Assembly (NCBI GenBank): GCA_002717445.1
Contig: PBDY01000029.1
Span: forward strand, 1 to 57,287
Length of the DNA: 57,287 nucleotides
Origin: Gammaproteobacteria bacterium
GTDB lineage: Bacteria; Pseudomonadota; Gammaproteobacteria; Steroidobacterales; UBA11654
Direction: 5' to 3'
Under the pieces are notes generated by a model. That model saw only the letters and a list, made by a program, of their open reading frames with translations. It was not told the origin of the DNA and made no database searches. The translations under genes were made by a program, and so were the position numbers. Below are positions 1 through 9,957 of the stretch, in pieces (the first letter of the stretch is position 1; each line of letters begins with the position of its first letter).

Positions 1-110
1 CAAGTGCTATTACGCCTGTTCCTGGAGGAGTAGGCCCTATGACTATTGCAATGCTAATGGAAAATACTCTTATTGCATCAACTATTAATAGTAATGATGA
101 AAAAAGATAG
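1..110 (+). CDS. folD: FolD C-terminal end (partial)
   Basis: Only the last 35 codons are present, read from base 3 to the TAG at 108-110; the gene enters from the left edge. The peptide opens with [11 protein letters not shown] followed by a short helix, which is the conserved C-terminal signature of methylenetetrahydrofolate dehydrogenase/cyclohydrolase (FolD). That cytosolic enzyme interconverts 5,10-methylene-, methenyl- and 10-formyl-tetrahydrofolate, the one-carbon donors for purines, serine/glycine exchange and initiator Met-tRNA. The PGGVGP loop belongs to the NADP-binding half of the protein. It connects thematically with purF, purL, glyA and folC elsewhere in the window. Identification rests on this one motif, but the motif is highly specific. 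Confidence 0.85.
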   Translation, partial: SAITPVPGGVGPMTIAMLMENTLIASTINSNDEKR

Positions 111-154
111 AGGAAGAATTCATCTGATAATTGGATCAAAGTTTAATTAAATAA

Positions 155-733
155 ATGACTATGAATATAAAATTAAAGGAATCAATATTAGTATCATTAG
201 TATTCTTATTATTTAGCAATTTAAGTAATGCATCTCAGAATTATCCCCAAGTAGAAATTGTCACTACCTCTGGAACCATTGTGATTGAGCTCGATCGAAA
301 TCGAGCCCCAAAAAGTGTCGAGAATTTTCTTAGCTATGTTGAATCAGGCGCGTATGTCGGCACAATTTTCCATCGAGTCATTCCAGGATTTGTCATCCAA
401 ACGGGTGGTTATGATGTCAATCTTAATGAGATTGATACCTCACCTGAGATAATCAATGAATCTGGAAACGGACTAAAGAATCAAAGAATGTCTATTGGCA
501 TGGCAAGAGCCAATGATCCGCATTCTGCGTCCTCTCAGTTCTACATCAATCTGAGTGATAATTTTTCTCTCGATCCGATGCCGACACGATGGGGTTATGC
601 GGTATTTGGAGATGTCATCGAAGGATTTTCTATTGTTGATAATATTGCCAGTAATGCCACACAAAGCACAAAAGGATTTCAAGATGTTCCTGTTGCGCCA
701 ATCATTATTCTTGAAGCCAGCCGAATTGACTGA
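155..733 (+). CDS. Periplasmic cyclophilin-type peptidyl-prolyl isomerase
   Basis: 192 residues. An N-terminal hydrophobic stretch (about residues 10-26, ending SNA) looks like a cleavable signal peptide, so the enzyme probably acts in the periplasm on folding outer-membrane or secreted proteins. The rest is a compact cyclophilin domain: FHRVIPGF at 72-79 with the catalytic Arg at 74, then QTGG, the MARANDPHSASSQF segment at 116-129, and the closing VFGDVIEG near 150-157. Length matches bacterial PpiA/PpiB-type enzymes. The start at 155 has no clear Shine-Dalgarno, and an in-frame ATG at 161 would serve equally well. It lies 44 bases after folD and 8 bases before lpxH on the same strand, so the three may be co-transcribed. 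Confidence 0.9.
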   Translation: MTMNIKLKESILVSLVFLLFSNLSNASQNYPQVEIVTTSGTIVIELDRNRAPKSVENFLSYVESGAYVGTIFHRVIPGFVIQTGGYDVNLNEIDTSPEIINESGNGLKNQRMSIGMARANDPHSASSQFYINLSDNFSLDPMPTRWGYAVFGDVIEGFSIVDNIASNATQSTKGFQDVPVAPIIILEASRID

Positions 734-741
734 CCATTCAT

Positions 742-1470
742 ATGGCGACTTATTTCATTTCTGATCTCCATCTGGAAAGGATCGAATCCTCAAAAACAAA
801 CATTTTTTCTCAATTTCTAAATGGTCTCGATCAGGATGACTCTCTTTATATTCTGGGAGACCTCTTTGAATCGTGGATTGGCGATGACAATGTTTCGGAA
901 CTGGGTCAGTTTGTTATAGATCAGCTTAATTCTCTATCAAAGAGAGCCATCAAAGTTGCGATCATGCATGGCAATAGAGATTTCTTAATTGGGAATGATT
1001 TTTCTAGAGCTTCGTCAGTCGAGTTAATGGATGATCCGTGCATCATTGAGATTGAGACTAAAAAAGCTCTGCTCACTCACGGTGATCAGCTATGCACAGA
1101 TGATAATGAATACCAAGCATTTCGTAGCGTGGTTAGAAACCCGGTATGGCAAAAAGATTTTCTTAATTTCCCAATATCAAAACGTGAAAAAATTGCAGGT
1201 GAAGCAAAAGATGCCAGTAAAGATTCTAAGGTAAATAAAGCAATGGAGATCATGGATGTGAATGAAGATGCCGTCTTAGATGCATTCAATGATCATGCTG
1301 TAGCAATCATGATTCATGGTCATACACATAGACCAAATATGCATAGAATTTCGAATGATAAAAGCAATTTCACACGCTATGTTTTGGGAGATTGGAGCAA
1401 AGAGAGTGCAATCATACTTAAATGGGATGAGACTGGAATTGAATTATTGGATTTAGCTCAACGTCATTGA
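742..1470 (+). CDS. lpxH: UDP-2,3-diacylglucosamine diphosphatase LpxH
   Basis: 242 residues, the usual LpxH length. It hydrolyses the pyrophosphate bond of UDP-2,3-diacylglucosamine to lipid X and UMP in lipid A synthesis, at the inner face of the cytoplasmic membrane. All calcineurin-type metallophosphatase motifs are visible: DLH at 8-10, GDLFE at 39-43, GNRD at 77-80, the HGD of LTHGDQ at 113-115 and GHTHRP at 193-198, which together ligate two Mn ions. Its presence implies an outer membrane with lipopolysaccharide. It follows the cyclophilin gene by 8 bases. Its 3' end runs 18 bases into the convergent purF gene, so the two transcripts end antisense to each other with no room for a separate terminator. 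Confidence 0.94.
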   Translation: MATYFISDLHLERIESSKTNIFSQFLNGLDQDDSLYILGDLFESWIGDDNVSELGQFVIDQLNSLSKRAIKVAIMHGNRDFLIGNDFSRASSVELMDDPCIIEIETKKALLTHGDQLCTDDNEYQAFRSVVRNPVWQKDFLNFPISKREKIAGEAKDASKDSKVNKAMEIMDVNEDAVLDAFNDHAVAIMIHGHTHRPNMHRISNDKSNFTRYVLGDWSKESAIILKWDETGIELLDLAQRH

Positions 1471-2976
1471 AGACTGATCTTGTATCTCTATCTGCTTGCG
1501 TTCAATCTCTTTCTTTGCCTTTGCGGCATCATTTCTTTTGCCCTCAATGAAATCCAGATAGTTTGAGGTCACATCACCGGTCACGTATTCACCGGAAAAA
1601 CAGGATGCATCAAAGGCATCGGCATCCGATCCATCGAATTGGACGGCTGAAATGAGGTCATCCAGTTGTTGATAAACCAACCAATCTGCACCGATGTATC
1701 TGGCAAGCTCTTCTTCTGTTCTGTTGCTTGCCAATAGCTCTGAAGTTGAAGGCATATCAATGCCATAAACATTGGGATACTTAACAGGTGGAGCTGCTGA
1801 TGCGAAAAATACTTTATTTGCACCTGCGTTTCGAGCCATTTGTATTATTTTCTTAGATGTTGTTCCTCTGACAATTGAATCATCGACCAATAAAACATTC
1901 TTATCCCGTATTTCAATCTCAATTGGATTGAGTTTTTGTTTTACAGATTTTTTTCTGATCTCCTGTCCAGGCATAATAAACGTTCGCCCTATGTATCGAT
2001 TCTTAATGAAGCCTTCTCTGTATTTCACTCCAAGGTGGTGCGCCACCTGAAGTGCGGTCGATCTGCTGGTGTCAGGGATTGGAATCACTACATCGACATC
2101 ATGATGAAGGCCATCCTTGATGATCCGCTGAGCCAAATATTCACCCATTCTGAGTCTCGACTTATAGACAGAAATTCCATCAATGATTGAATCCGGTCTT
2201 GCGAAATACACAAACTCAAATATGCAAGGCGTGTAAGATTTTGGTTTGATGCATTGCTTGGAGAAAAACTCTCCTTCCTTGGTAATGTAAATTGCTTCAC
2301 CGGGTTTAACATCTCTCATTATTTCAAAGTCAGCGATATCCAATGCCACGCTTTCAGATGCAATCATATATTCTGTGCCTTGACCAACCTCTCTTTTTCC
2401 AAGTACAAGTGGTCGGATGCCGTTTGGGTCTCTCATTGCAACAAGCCCCTCGTTCAAGATCATTGCAACAACTGCATACCCTCCTGAACATTTTTTAAAC
2501 AGCTGAGTAGCCGCCTCAAAGATTATTTCTGGCGTAAGGTTGCCTTCGAAATTTTCCTGGAGCTCATGAGCAAATAGGTTTAACAAAGCTTCCGTATCGG
2601 ATTCGGTATTCAAATGCCTTCGATCCACTTCTTTTAGATGTTTTCTAAGCTCATCATTATTGACCAGATTGCCATTGTGAGCCAAACAGATACCAAATGG
2701 AGAGTTGACATAAAAAGGTTGTGCCTCTGATGAGCTCAGCGTTCCTGCAGTTGGATATCGAACATGGCCAATACCCATATTGCCTATCAGTCTTGCCATG
2801 TGCTCGTTGGAAAATACATCATTCACCAAGCCATTGCTTTTTCTAAGACAAAGCACGCCTTGGTTATCCGTCATAATGCCTGCAGAGTCTTGTCCTCGGT
2901 GTTGCAACACCGTCAAAGCATCGTAAATTTCTTGATTAACGGGCCTGCTGCTGATGATCCCTAAGACTCCGCACAT
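1453..2976 (-). CDS. purF: Amidophosphoribosyltransferase PurF
   Basis: 507 residues. Catalyses the first committed step of purine synthesis, PRPP plus glutamine to 5-phosphoribosylamine. Cys2 is exposed after Met removal (MCGVLGI) and is the N-terminal nucleophile of the glutaminase domain (about 1-235). The phosphoribosyltransferase half carries the PRPP-binding loop [13 protein letters not shown] at 361-373. HRGQDSAG near 26-33 and NGNLVN near 101-106 are typical of the family. It is the last gene of a minus-strand series asd-truA-accD-folC-SPOR-cvpA-purF, the conserved gammaproteobacterial arrangement, and begins 35 bases after cvpA. The 3' end overlaps lpxH by 18 bases. Confidence 0.97.
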   Translation of the reverse strand: MCGVLGIISSRPVNQEIYDALTVLQHRGQDSAGIMTDNQGVLCLRKSNGLVNDVFSNEHMARLIGNMGIGHVRYPTAGTLSSSEAQPFYVNSPFGICLAHNGNLVNNDELRKHLKEVDRRHLNTESDTEALLNLFAHELQENFEGNLTPEIIFEAATQLFKKCSGGYAVVAMILNEGLVAMRDPNGIRPLVLGKREVGQGTEYMIASESVALDIADFEIMRDVKPGEAIYITKEGEFFSKQCIKPKSYTPCIFEFVYFARPDSIIDGISVYKSRLRMGEYLAQRIIKDGLHHDVDVVIPIPDTSRSTALQVAHHLGVKYREGFIKNRYIGRTFIMPGQEIRKKSVKQKLNPIEIEIRDKNVLLVDDSIVRGTTSKKIIQMARNAGANKVFFASAAPPVKYPNVYGIDMPSTSELLASNRTEEELARYIGADWLVYQQLDDLISAVQFDGSDADAFDASCFSGEYVTGDVTSNYLDFIEGKRNDAAKAKKEIERKQIEIQDQSSMTLS

Positions 2977-3011
2977 ATGATATTTCCCCTGATTAATCCT
3001 TCACTGGACTG

Positions 3012-3548
3012 CTAGTTATAATACTGCAAAAATAAATTATAGAAAAACTCTTTCACTTGCTCGGCTTCTTCTATAAAGACTGCCTCTTGTATGATGGGTT
3101 CATTATATAATTCTGTATCTTCCAAGATCAGCATCAATAAACAAATTAAAACGAGGCCTCTTAAAAAACCGAAACCCAGGCCAATTAACATATCGCCAGA
3201 AATGCTTGAACCCACTGCTTTAGAAACTCTTCTGCTTGCTAAACCACCGATAAATAACATAAAAGTCAATATCAATAATCTTGTCACCCAAAGTCTCAAC
3301 ACTTCCGATGTCAAAATTGACTGAAAAATAATTTCAATTTGACCGCCTAACGCATAGGCAACTGAAATGGCAATAATCCATGTGAGAAGCGAAAGGATCT
3401 CAGTGAGAAAGCCTTTAAAGAATCCATAAATGCTTGATATCCCCAATGTCAAAATGAGAATGAAATCCAATATAGAAATAACTTCTTCACTGCCGAAAAT
3501 ATTAATGGGAAATATAACTGGGAATGGAAAAGGTATATGAAAAATCAT
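3012..3548 (-). CDS. cvpA: CvpA family inner-membrane protein
   Basis: 178 residues with four hydrophobic segments (roughly 24-45, 50-70, 90-107 and 125-145), the CvpA topology. The motif GFFKGFLTE after the first segment is characteristic. CvpA is required for colicin V production in E. coli and contributes to envelope stress tolerance; its biochemical role is unsettled. It sits directly upstream of purF, as in other gammaproteobacteria. Its start codon overlaps the stop of the SPOR gene by 4 bases (ATGA), implying coupled translation. The roughly 20 residues before the first membrane segment are longer than usual, so a downstream start is possible, but no better start codon stands out. Confidence 0.88.
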   Translation of the reverse strand: MIFHIPFPFPVIFPINIFGSEEVISILDFILILTLGISSIYGFFKGFLTEILSLLTWIIAISVAYALGGQIEIIFQSILTSEVLRLWVTRLLILTFMLFIGGLASRRVSKAVGSSISGDMLIGLGFGFLRGLVLICLLMLILEDTELYNEPIIQEAVFIEEAEQVKEFFYNLFLQYYN

Positions 3549-3940
3549 TGTTGTCCTTTACCTAAAACTTGAAACTCATGATTGCCTCTTTCAAGTTTTC
3601 TGATAATGGGATCAACTGCCTCATCTTCATCAGAGGGTCTTATTCTTACTCTGAATATTTTATTGCCAGAAAAGTCTTTTGAACTGATGTAGGTATTGTA
3701 GCCTTTTCTTTCAAATTTTTTGGTCAAACGCTTTGCATCCTCCATGCTTTGAAAGGCTCCCAACTGAATTACCCAAGGATAAATAATATCCGACTGAATT
3801 GATGACTCCTCAACCGTCACTGACTGTCTGGCTTCTATTCTTTGCTCAATTTCTGCAAGACCATCACCCTTTAAATACATGAAAGAAACAACTGCAATCA
3901 GAGCAGCGATGGTTAGTAGTCCTATTATTCTTTCTTTCAT
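3545..3940 (-). CDS. SPOR-domain protein (DedD-like)
   Basis: 131 residues: a short cytoplasmic N-terminus, one membrane anchor (about 7-24), a linker and a C-terminal SPOR domain from about residue 55 (YPWVIQLGAFQSMEDAKRL) to the end. SPOR domains bind glycan strands stripped of stem peptides and so localise proteins to the division septum. In gammaproteobacteria the protein at this position between folC and cvpA is DedD, a septal protein supporting constriction. This copy is shorter than E. coli DedD because the linker is reduced. It overlaps both neighbours by 4 bases, so folC, this gene and cvpA are almost certainly translated from one message. Confidence 0.88.
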   Translation of the reverse strand: MKERIIGLLTIAALIAVVSFMYLKGDGLAEIEQRIEARQSVTVEESSIQSDIIYPWVIQLGAFQSMEDAKRLTKKFERKGYNTYISSKDFSGNKIFRVRIRPSDEDEAVDPIIRKLERGNHEFQVLGKGQQ

Positions 3941-5211
3941 ATTTTCCTCTGAGATTTTAATAAGAACTCTCTAATGGGTCCGACCAATTCAAATGATCCA
4001 GAGACAATCACATTGTTACTTATGCTTACATTTTTTTCTAGCGTCTTTATTGCATCCAAAGGCGATGTTGCACAAAGAACATTATCAAAGCCCATATTGT
4101 TCATCTTTTTTTCTATTTGCTCTACTGTGAATGAGCGATCTGTTTCCATTTCGCAAACAATCCATGTTTTAACCAAGTCTTTGAAGGCATGGAGGTATGG
4201 CTCAAGTTGCTTGTCTTTCATCATGCTAAAAATCATTGAATAATCGGAGCTCAAATCCGAGCGATTGATTCTTTGCCTTAAATTCTGGGCTGCTGATGGG
4301 TTATGTGCAACATCCAAGATCCAACTCCGGTTCATCTCATGCAACTCGAACCTCCCAGGCATTTCAAAATCATCAATGACTTGTTGAAGAAAATCCTTAG
4401 ATGGAAAAAATTCTGCATTGGCTTCCATTGCTGCCAACGAGGTAGCTAAATTATCTGACTCTCCGTCACCCCAACTCTTTGGAATAAAAATATCTTTTAT
4501 GTTTTCATTTGCTCCTTTGAAAGAAAACTGATTCTGATCGACAAATGCATTGAATTCATGTCCTTTTCTTCTCAACTCAGCTTTTCTAGTATTGCACCCT
4601 TCCTCAATTGAACTCATTGCCACAACATCACCAAAGATGAGTGGCTTATTTTTTTTGGCAATACCAACTTTTTCCTGCGCAATCTCCTCAATGCTATCAC
4701 CAAGCCATTCTTCGTGATCCATAGCGATGTTTGTCAATATTGAAACGGAAGGATCTATAATATTTGTGGCATCCAGTCGACCACCCAAACCGACCTCTAT
4801 GAACCATGCGTCACAACCAAAATCAGATAAGATCTGGAAAGCAGCAAGTGTACTGAATTCAAAGTAAGTCAGTGGTATATCATCTCTGACGCCTTCAATG
4901 ATCTTAAAAGCCGATATCCAATCTTGATCAGATGAATGACTTAAACTGATTCTGACTCGTTCGTTGTAGCGATTGAGATGAGGGGATGTGAAAGCACCCG
5001 TTTTATAACCATTTTTATGAAACAATTGCTCTAGGATTGAAGTAGTGGTTCCTTTGCCATTGGTGCCACCGATCAAAAAAACATTCTTTTCCGGAATGTT
5101 TATTTGCAGTTTACTGTATATAGATTGAACCCTCTCTAGACTCAGATCAATCTCTTTAGGATTAATGCCCTGCTGAAATGTAAGCCATTCTTGTAATGTG
5201 GAAAAGCCCAT
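3937..5211 (-). CDS. folC: Dihydrofolate/folylpolyglutamate synthase FolC
   Basis: 424 residues. A cytosolic ATP-dependent Mur-ligase-fold enzyme that adds glutamate to dihydropteroate, and further glutamates to reduced folates. The P-loop GTNGKGTT is at 49-56. EVGLGGRLDATN at 139-150 carries the Mg-binding Glu, and the EKVGIAK segment holds the usual active-site lysine region. DVAHNPSAA marks the start of the C-terminal domain. It follows accD by 16 bases and overlaps the SPOR gene by 4 bases, the normal gammaproteobacterial order. Nothing is missing in the catalytic set. Confidence 0.96.
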   Translation of the reverse strand: MGFSTLQEWLTFQQGINPKEIDLSLERVQSIYSKLQINIPEKNVFLIGGTNGKGTTTSILEQLFHKNGYKTGAFTSPHLNRYNERVRISLSHSSDQDWISAFKIIEGVRDDIPLTYFEFSTLAAFQILSDFGCDAWFIEVGLGGRLDATNIIDPSVSILTNIAMDHEEWLGDSIEEIAQEKVGIAKKNKPLIFGDVVAMSSIEEGCNTRKAELRRKGHEFNAFVDQNQFSFKGANENIKDIFIPKSWGDGESDNLATSLAAMEANAEFFPSKDFLQQVIDDFEMPGRFELHEMNRSWILDVAHNPSAAQNLRQRINRSDLSSDYSMIFSMMKDKQLEPYLHAFKDLVKTWIVCEMETDRSFTVEQIEKKMNNMGFDNVLCATSPLDAIKTLEKNVSISNNVIVSGSFELVGPIREFLLKSQRKI

Positions 5212-5227
5212 GGTTATTTATTTTAGA

Positions 5228-6082
5228 TTAGTGATTCATTAAGTGGGATATCAAGGTAGAAATGGTGTCTTTCATTTCTCGGCGATCAACAATCATATCA
5301 ATTGCACCTTTATCCAGTAAAAAATCACTTCTTTGAAATCCCTCAGGCAGAGTCTCTCCTACGGTTTGCTCGATCACTCTTGGTCCTGCAAAACCTATCA
5401 ATGCACCTGGCTCTGCGAGATTGATATCGCCAAGCATTGCTATGCTTGCCGAGACACCGCCTGTTGTGGGATCAGTAAGCACTGAAATATATGGAATAGA
5501 TTTTGCATCCAACTCAACTAAAGCAGAGGTTGTTTTTGCCAACTGCATCAAAGACAAGAAAGCTTCCTGCATCCGTGCCCCTCCGCTTGATGAGAAGCTG
5601 ACCAGCGGAGCATTCTTTTCAATACTTAAATTCACTGCTCGAACAAATTTTTCTCCAACCACTGAACCCATGGATCCGCCAAGAAATTTAAACTCAAAAG
5701 CACATGCGATCATTTCGATTTCGTTGACCTTTCCTGACATAACAATCAATGCATCTTTTTCTCCTGATCTCTTTGTTGATTCAGAGATGCGATCTTTATA
5801 TCTCTTGGTATCTTTAAATTTCAAAGGGTCATTGGCTGTCAGATTTGCATAGTATTCGGTTGTTGAAGCAGGATCAAAGAAGCTCAACAGTCTTTCTCTG
5901 GCAGACATTCTCATATGATGATCACATTTTGTGCACACATAAAGGTTTCTCTCAAGCTCCGCTCGATACAATTGGGCACCACATGAATCACAAGTGACCC
6001 AAACGCCTTCGGGAACGGATTTCACCCTTTGTTGTTTTCTTGTGGTGATCCTGGAGGGAACTAATTTCTTAAACCAATTCAT
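5228..6082 (-). CDS. accD: Acetyl-CoA carboxylase carboxyltransferase beta subunit
   Basis: 284 residues. AccD pairs with AccA to transfer the carboxyl group from biotin to acetyl-CoA, giving malonyl-CoA for fatty-acid synthesis. The N-terminal four-cysteine zinc ribbon is intact: C31 and C34 (CDSCG), C50 and C53 (CTKC). The crotonase-fold carboxyltransferase domain follows, with the GGARMQEAF oxyanion-hole segment and SVVGEK. Length and zinc finger distinguish it clearly from the second, larger carboxyltransferase at 37807-39330. It lies 25 bases downstream of truA and 16 upstream of folC, in the conserved operon. Confidence 0.97.
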   Translation of the reverse strand: MNWFKKLVPSRITTRKQQRVKSVPEGVWVTCDSCGAQLYRAELERNLYVCTKCDHHMRMSARERLLSFFDPASTTEYYANLTANDPLKFKDTKRYKDRISESTKRSGEKDALIVMSGKVNEIEMIACAFEFKFLGGSMGSVVGEKFVRAVNLSIEKNAPLVSFSSSGGARMQEAFLSLMQLAKTTSALVELDAKSIPYISVLTDPTTGGVSASIAMLGDINLAEPGALIGFAGPRVIEQTVGETLPEGFQRSDFLLDKGAIDMIVDRREMKDTISTLISHLMNH

Positions 6083-6107
6083 TTGCAGTCATAATAATAG
6101 GCTCTAA

Positions 6108-6893
6108 TCATATCATCTCAAATGAGCGATAAGGGAAATCATATTCTTTGGGATAATTGACCTTAATCAAATAAAGTCCTTCTGCTGAAGCGGTTTTTGA
6201 CGCTGCATTTCGGTCCTTCTGATGAAGTATCTTATCGAGATCTTTGGGTGCAATTTTTTCACTGCCTACATCTATCAGTGTACCAATGATATTCCTTATC
6301 ATATGGTGTAAAAAAGCATTGGCAGTAAATGTTATGGATATCAATTGGTTGGCCTTCAAGTCAATATTCTTCATTTCTCTAATGGGGTTATTGGATTGAC
6401 AACTTGATGCCCTGAATGAAGAAAAGTCATGCTTTCCAATTAAATATTGACACGCGTCCATCATGGCATCTGTATTCAGCGATTGCCTGACAAAAAGAAC
6501 TCTTTGATGATGAAATACATCAAAACCGTTGTTATTGATCAGATAAACATAGGTTCTTGAAAGCGCTGTTCGTCTTGCATCAAAGGCTTCGTCAACAATT
6601 TGAATCCATTGAATACGTATATCGGATGGCAGATGCGAATTGATGCCATCTAACCATTGAGTTTCACTTCGTTTGGCATTCGAAGAGAAATGAAAGACCT
6701 GACCATAAGCATGCACTCCCGAATCCGTTCTGCCGGCTGAGTATATTCGTAGTTTTTCATTCGCCACATTAGATATGGCACTTTCAATATGGTCTTGAAT
6801 GGTCTCTTGATTATCTTGAGATTGCCAACCTTTATAATGAGTCCCTAAATATTCAACACCACATGCGTACTTAGTTGAAACAGAAGTCATCAT
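6108..6893 (-). CDS. truA: tRNA pseudouridine(38-40) synthase TruA
   Basis: 261 residues. Isomerises uridines 38, 39 and 40 of the tRNA anticodon arm to pseudouridine. The catalytic Asp is D57 in the motif AGRTDSGVHA, and the YLGTHYKGWQ segment near the N-terminus matches the family opening. FHHQR and FRASSCQ in the middle are further family landmarks. The start codon shares one base with the asd stop (TGATG), so translation is coupled to asd. MetMet at the start leaves a one-codon ambiguity. Confidence 0.95.
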   Translation of the reverse strand: MMTSVSTKYACGVEYLGTHYKGWQSQDNQETIQDHIESAISNVANEKLRIYSAGRTDSGVHAYGQVFHFSSNAKRSETQWLDGINSHLPSDIRIQWIQIVDEAFDARRTALSRTYVYLINNNGFDVFHHQRVLFVRQSLNTDAMMDACQYLIGKHDFSSFRASSCQSNNPIREMKNIDLKANQLISITFTANAFLHHMIRNIIGTLIDVGSEKIAPKDLDKILHQKDRNAASKTASAEGLYLIKVNYPKEYDFPYRSFEMI

Positions 6894-7888
6894 CAGTAAC
6901 TTGATTCAACGATGGCCTCAGCAATTTGAATTGAATTCAGTGCTGCACCTTTTCGGATATTATCTGCAACAACCCATAAATTGATTCCATTTGAGTGATT
7001 CAAGTCCGCTCGAATCCTCCCAACATAAACGTCATCAGTGCCATCACCCTCCTTGATTGGCATAGGGTATGACTGATCATCGTTCATTAACTGAATGCCC
7101 GGGGAATCAGAAAGCAATGCCCTGACTTCTCCGATACTGAGATGACTTTCTGTAACAATACCGATTGCTTCAGAGTGGCCATATCTTACTGGAACCCTCA
7201 CCGCTGTTGGGTTTACTTCAATATTTTTATCTTCAAAAATCTTATGTGTCTCCCAAACCATTTTCATTTCCTCAAGTGAGTAACCATTGCTTTCGAAAGA
7301 ACCAATCTGAGGTGTAACATTGTGTGCAAAGTGGTTCTCTTCCTGCTGAGGGTATTTTTGATCTAAGACTTGTCGGTCGTATTCATTGAGCATCGATCGT
7401 CCAGCTCCAGATATCGATTGATAAGTAGATACATGGATCGACTTAATTTTTGCTGATTCATGAATGGGATTGAGCGCCACTAACATCTGGATGGTCGAAC
7501 AGTTTGGGTTGGCAATAATATTGTTTTTTCTAAAATCCTTTAATGCATGGGCATTCACTTCAGGTATGACTAGTGGGATCTGATCGTCGTATCTAAATTC
7601 AGAGGTATTATCAATGACCACAGAGCCAGCATTTGCGGCCTTTGGTGCATAATTCCTCGAAACAGAAGCGCCCGCAGAAAAGAATGAATAATCAATGTTT
7701 TCAAAATTAAAATCATCCAAAGTCTGTATTTCATGATCTTGACCATTGAACCGAATATTCTGCCCAGCAGATCTCTCACTTGCCAGTGGAATGAGTTTTT
7801 CGATTGGAAAGGATCTCTCTTCAAGAATTCTTAAGAGTGCTTGACCAACCAGTCCTGTTGCACCAACAATTGCTACTCGATTTGACAC
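6893..7888 (-). CDS. asd: Aspartate-semialdehyde dehydrogenase
   Basis: 331 residues. Reduces 4-aspartyl phosphate to aspartate semialdehyde with NADPH, the branch point to lysine/diaminopimelate, threonine and methionine. The Rossmann motif VGATGLVGQ is at 8-16, the acyl-thioester Cys is C130 in NPNCST, and RVPVRYGHSE carries the catalytic His. The shorter length and these motifs fit the Asd type found in Pseudomonas and Legionella rather than the longer E. coli form. It starts 3 bases after the aroC stop and overlaps truA by one base. A non-catalytic USG-1 homolog often occupies this position, but the intact Cys argues for the active enzyme. Confidence 0.94.
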   Translation of the reverse strand: MSNRVAIVGATGLVGQALLRILEERSFPIEKLIPLASERSAGQNIRFNGQDHEIQTLDDFNFENIDYSFFSAGASVSRNYAPKAANAGSVVIDNTSEFRYDDQIPLVIPEVNAHALKDFRKNNIIANPNCSTIQMLVALNPIHESAKIKSIHVSTYQSISGAGRSMLNEYDRQVLDQKYPQQEENHFAHNVTPQIGSFESNGYSLEEMKMVWETHKIFEDKNIEVNPTAVRVPVRYGHSEAIGIVTESHLSIGEVRALLSDSPGIQLMNDDQSYPMPIKEGDGTDDVYVGRIRADLNHSNGINLWVVADNIRKGAALNSIQIAEAIVESSY

Positions 7889-7891
7889 AAT

Positions 7892-8977
7892 TTAATTGCC
7901 TTTGTTTTGGATTGAGACATCTGAGTTTTGAGCACGATTTCTCAAGAAGTGATCCATAAGGACAATAGCTAACATTGCTTCTCCAATTGGAGTTGCTCTC
8001 AAACCCACGCATGGGTCATGTCGCCCTTTTGTTACAATTTCTGTTTTTTCGCCCGTTTTATCAATCGTCTCAGCTGGTTTAATAATGCTGGATGTTGGCT
8101 TTAAAGCAATGCTTGCAAAAATATCTTGTCCGCTTGAAATACCTCCTAGGGTTCCGCCTGAATTATTCTGCTTAAAGCCATCGGTATCGATCTCATCTCG
8201 ATGCACGCTTCCTTTCTGATTCACAACAGAAAACCCTGCACCAATTTCAACGCCTTTCACAGCATTGATGCTCATCAAGCCATGTGCAATATCTGCTTCA
8301 AGTTTATCAAAGACAGGTTCTCCCAATCCAACCGGGACATTTTTTGCCACGAGATTGATTCTGGCGCCGATGGAATCGCCCTCTTTTCTCAATTGATCCA
8401 TATATGATTCAAGTTCAGAGATTTTCTCTGGATCCCCACAAAAAAATGGGTTTGTTTCAATAAATTCTCTGTCTTTCATTTCAAGATGAATGGGTCCTAA
8501 TTGTCCCAAAAAACCAAAAATCTCTATCCCTGTTTTTTCCAATAAATATTTTCTGGCAATTGCACCCGCAGCAACTCTCATGACGGTCTCCCGTGCAGAA
8601 GATCTCCCTCCTCCTCTGTAATCTCTGATGCCGTATTTGTGAAAATAGGTATAGTCAGCATGTCCCGGCCTGAATTTATCTTTGATGGCACTATAGTCTT
8701 TTGACTTATGATCCACATTCTGAACGACGAGATTTATTGGTGTGCCTGTGGTCACTCCCTCAAATACACCCGACATGATAGCCACTTCATCCGTTTCTTT
8801 TCTTTGAGATGTAAATCTGGATTGCCCAGGTCTCCTCTTATTCAACTCTTTCTGTATGTCTGCTTCGTTGATTTCAAGTCCTGGTGGGCACCCATCAACA
8901 ATAGCAGATAGTCCAAGGCCATGACTCTCCCCGGATGTTGTGACAGTAAATAATTTTCCTATTGTATTGCCAGCCAT
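7892..8977 (-). CDS. aroC: Chorismate synthase AroC
   Basis: 361 residues. Final step of the shikimate pathway: 5-enolpyruvylshikimate-3-phosphate to chorismate, using reduced FMN. Signatures include GESHG at 16-20, [11 protein letters not shown] near 49-59, [11 protein letters not shown] near 120-131 and GISSGQDI near 290. The full-length protein matches the bacterial family length (350-370). It lies 27 bases downstream of prmB and 3 bases upstream of asd on the minus strand, giving the aroC-asd-truA run seen in several gammaproteobacteria. Confidence 0.97.
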   Translation of the reverse strand: MAGNTIGKLFTVTTSGESHGLGLSAIVDGCPPGLEINEADIQKELNKRRPGQSRFTSQRKETDEVAIMSGVFEGVTTGTPINLVVQNVDHKSKDYSAIKDKFRPGHADYTYFHKYGIRDYRGGGRSSARETVMRVAAGAIARKYLLEKTGIEIFGFLGQLGPIHLEMKDREFIETNPFFCGDPEKISELESYMDQLRKEGDSIGARINLVAKNVPVGLGEPVFDKLEADIAHGLMSINAVKGVEIGAGFSVVNQKGSVHRDEIDTDGFKQNNSGGTLGGISSGQDIFASIALKPTSSIIKPAETIDKTGEKTEIVTKGRHDPCVGLRATPIGEAMLAIVLMDHFLRNRAQNSDVSIQNKGN

Positions 8978-9004
8978 TATCGATCTCTTTATCTGGTTCT
9001 CATT

Positions 9005-9904
9005 TTAATCAGTTTTTTTGAGGTGTGAGGCTTCTATTAGAGCAACACCCTCGCCCCCTTTTTCAAAATCAATCCAAACAAAAGGCATGTTGAATTCTTT
9101 TTCCATATTTTCAGAGGCAACCCCTGCCTCAATTATCACTATACCGTTATCGGACAAAAAAGGAGGTGCATCATGCAATATCCTGTAAATAAAATCCAGT
9201 CCATTATCCCCCGCAGCCAATGCTAAAGAAGGTTCATGAAGATATTCATTGGGCAAGTCAGACATGATTTTGCTAGGGACATAGGGCGGGTTTGTGATGA
9301 TCAAATCAAACACACCATTAACATTTTCAAATAAATCAGACTCTATGATTTCAACCCGATTGCCTAAGCCAAGAGCTTTGGTATTCCTTAAAGCGACATC
9401 AATAGCATCTGATGAAACATCGGTCGCAACAACTTCGATATGAGACAAAGCTTCTGCAATACTCAAAGCGATACAGCCGGATCCGGTGCCAATCTCAAGA
9501 ATACGTTTTAATGAGTTCGAATTCAGCCATGGCTCAAAACGATTATTTATCAGTTCAGCGATCGGCGATCGAGGAATGAGCACACGTTCGTCAACATAAA
9601 ATTTCTTTCCACAAAAATAAGCCTCATGAGTGATATACGGCAAAGGTTTTGATTCGACAATCCGTTGGTAAAGAATCTCTTTTGCTTTTTCAAGAAGGTC
9701 CTCATGGGTAGCAGTTTTAAGTTCCCCCTCTTGTAAAGTATCTGCCGATTCTGAGAGAAACATGATAATTGCCATAGATTCATCCATGGCATTTCCAGTC
9801 CCGTGACCAAAAAAGAGATCCTCGTTGCTGAGTATGCTTTCTAGATCATGTAAAAGTTCCTCGTAAGTCGAGCATCTATTAATCAATTCAAATCTGGTGT
9901 CCAT
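9005..9904 (-). CDS. prmB: Ribosomal protein L3 glutamine methyltransferase PrmB
   Basis: 299 residues. A SAM-dependent N5-glutamine methyltransferase of the HemK family. The SAM-binding loop ILEIGTGSGCIA is near 139-150 and the catalytic NPPYVP motif near 210, which recognises the Gln side chain. PrmB (YfcB) modifies ribosomal protein L3 on a glutamine. The alternative is PrmC, which methylates release factors. The placement immediately upstream of aroC matches PrmB in E. coli, and the N-terminal region with its short helical lead also fits PrmB. The gene is divergent from psd, with 53 bases between starts. Confidence 0.9.
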   Translation of the reverse strand: MDTRFELINRCSTYEELLHDLESILSNEDLFFGHGTGNAMDESMAIIMFLSESADTLQEGELKTATHEDLLEKAKEILYQRIVESKPLPYITHEAYFCGKKFYVDERVLIPRSPIAELINNRFEPWLNSNSLKRILEIGTGSGCIALSIAEALSHIEVVATDVSSDAIDVALRNTKALGLGNRVEIIESDLFENVNGVFDLIITNPPYVPSKIMSDLPNEYLHEPSLALAAGDNGLDFIYRILHDAPPFLSDNGIVIIEAGVASENMEKEFNMPFVWIDFEKGGEGVALIEASHLKKTD

Positions 9905-9957
9905 TATGACAACGATGTTACATTAGATTTTTAATATTGCCTCTATCTAAATGATGT

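Noticed and set aside
5421-5852. A 143-codon plus-strand frame inside accD
   Set aside because: It is wholly antisense to accD, whose zinc ribbon and carboxyltransferase motifs are intact; the antisense protein has no recognisable domain. Similar frames antisense to parC (12708-13091), ribBX (22612-23016) and the carboxyltransferase (38585-38980) were dropped for the same reason.
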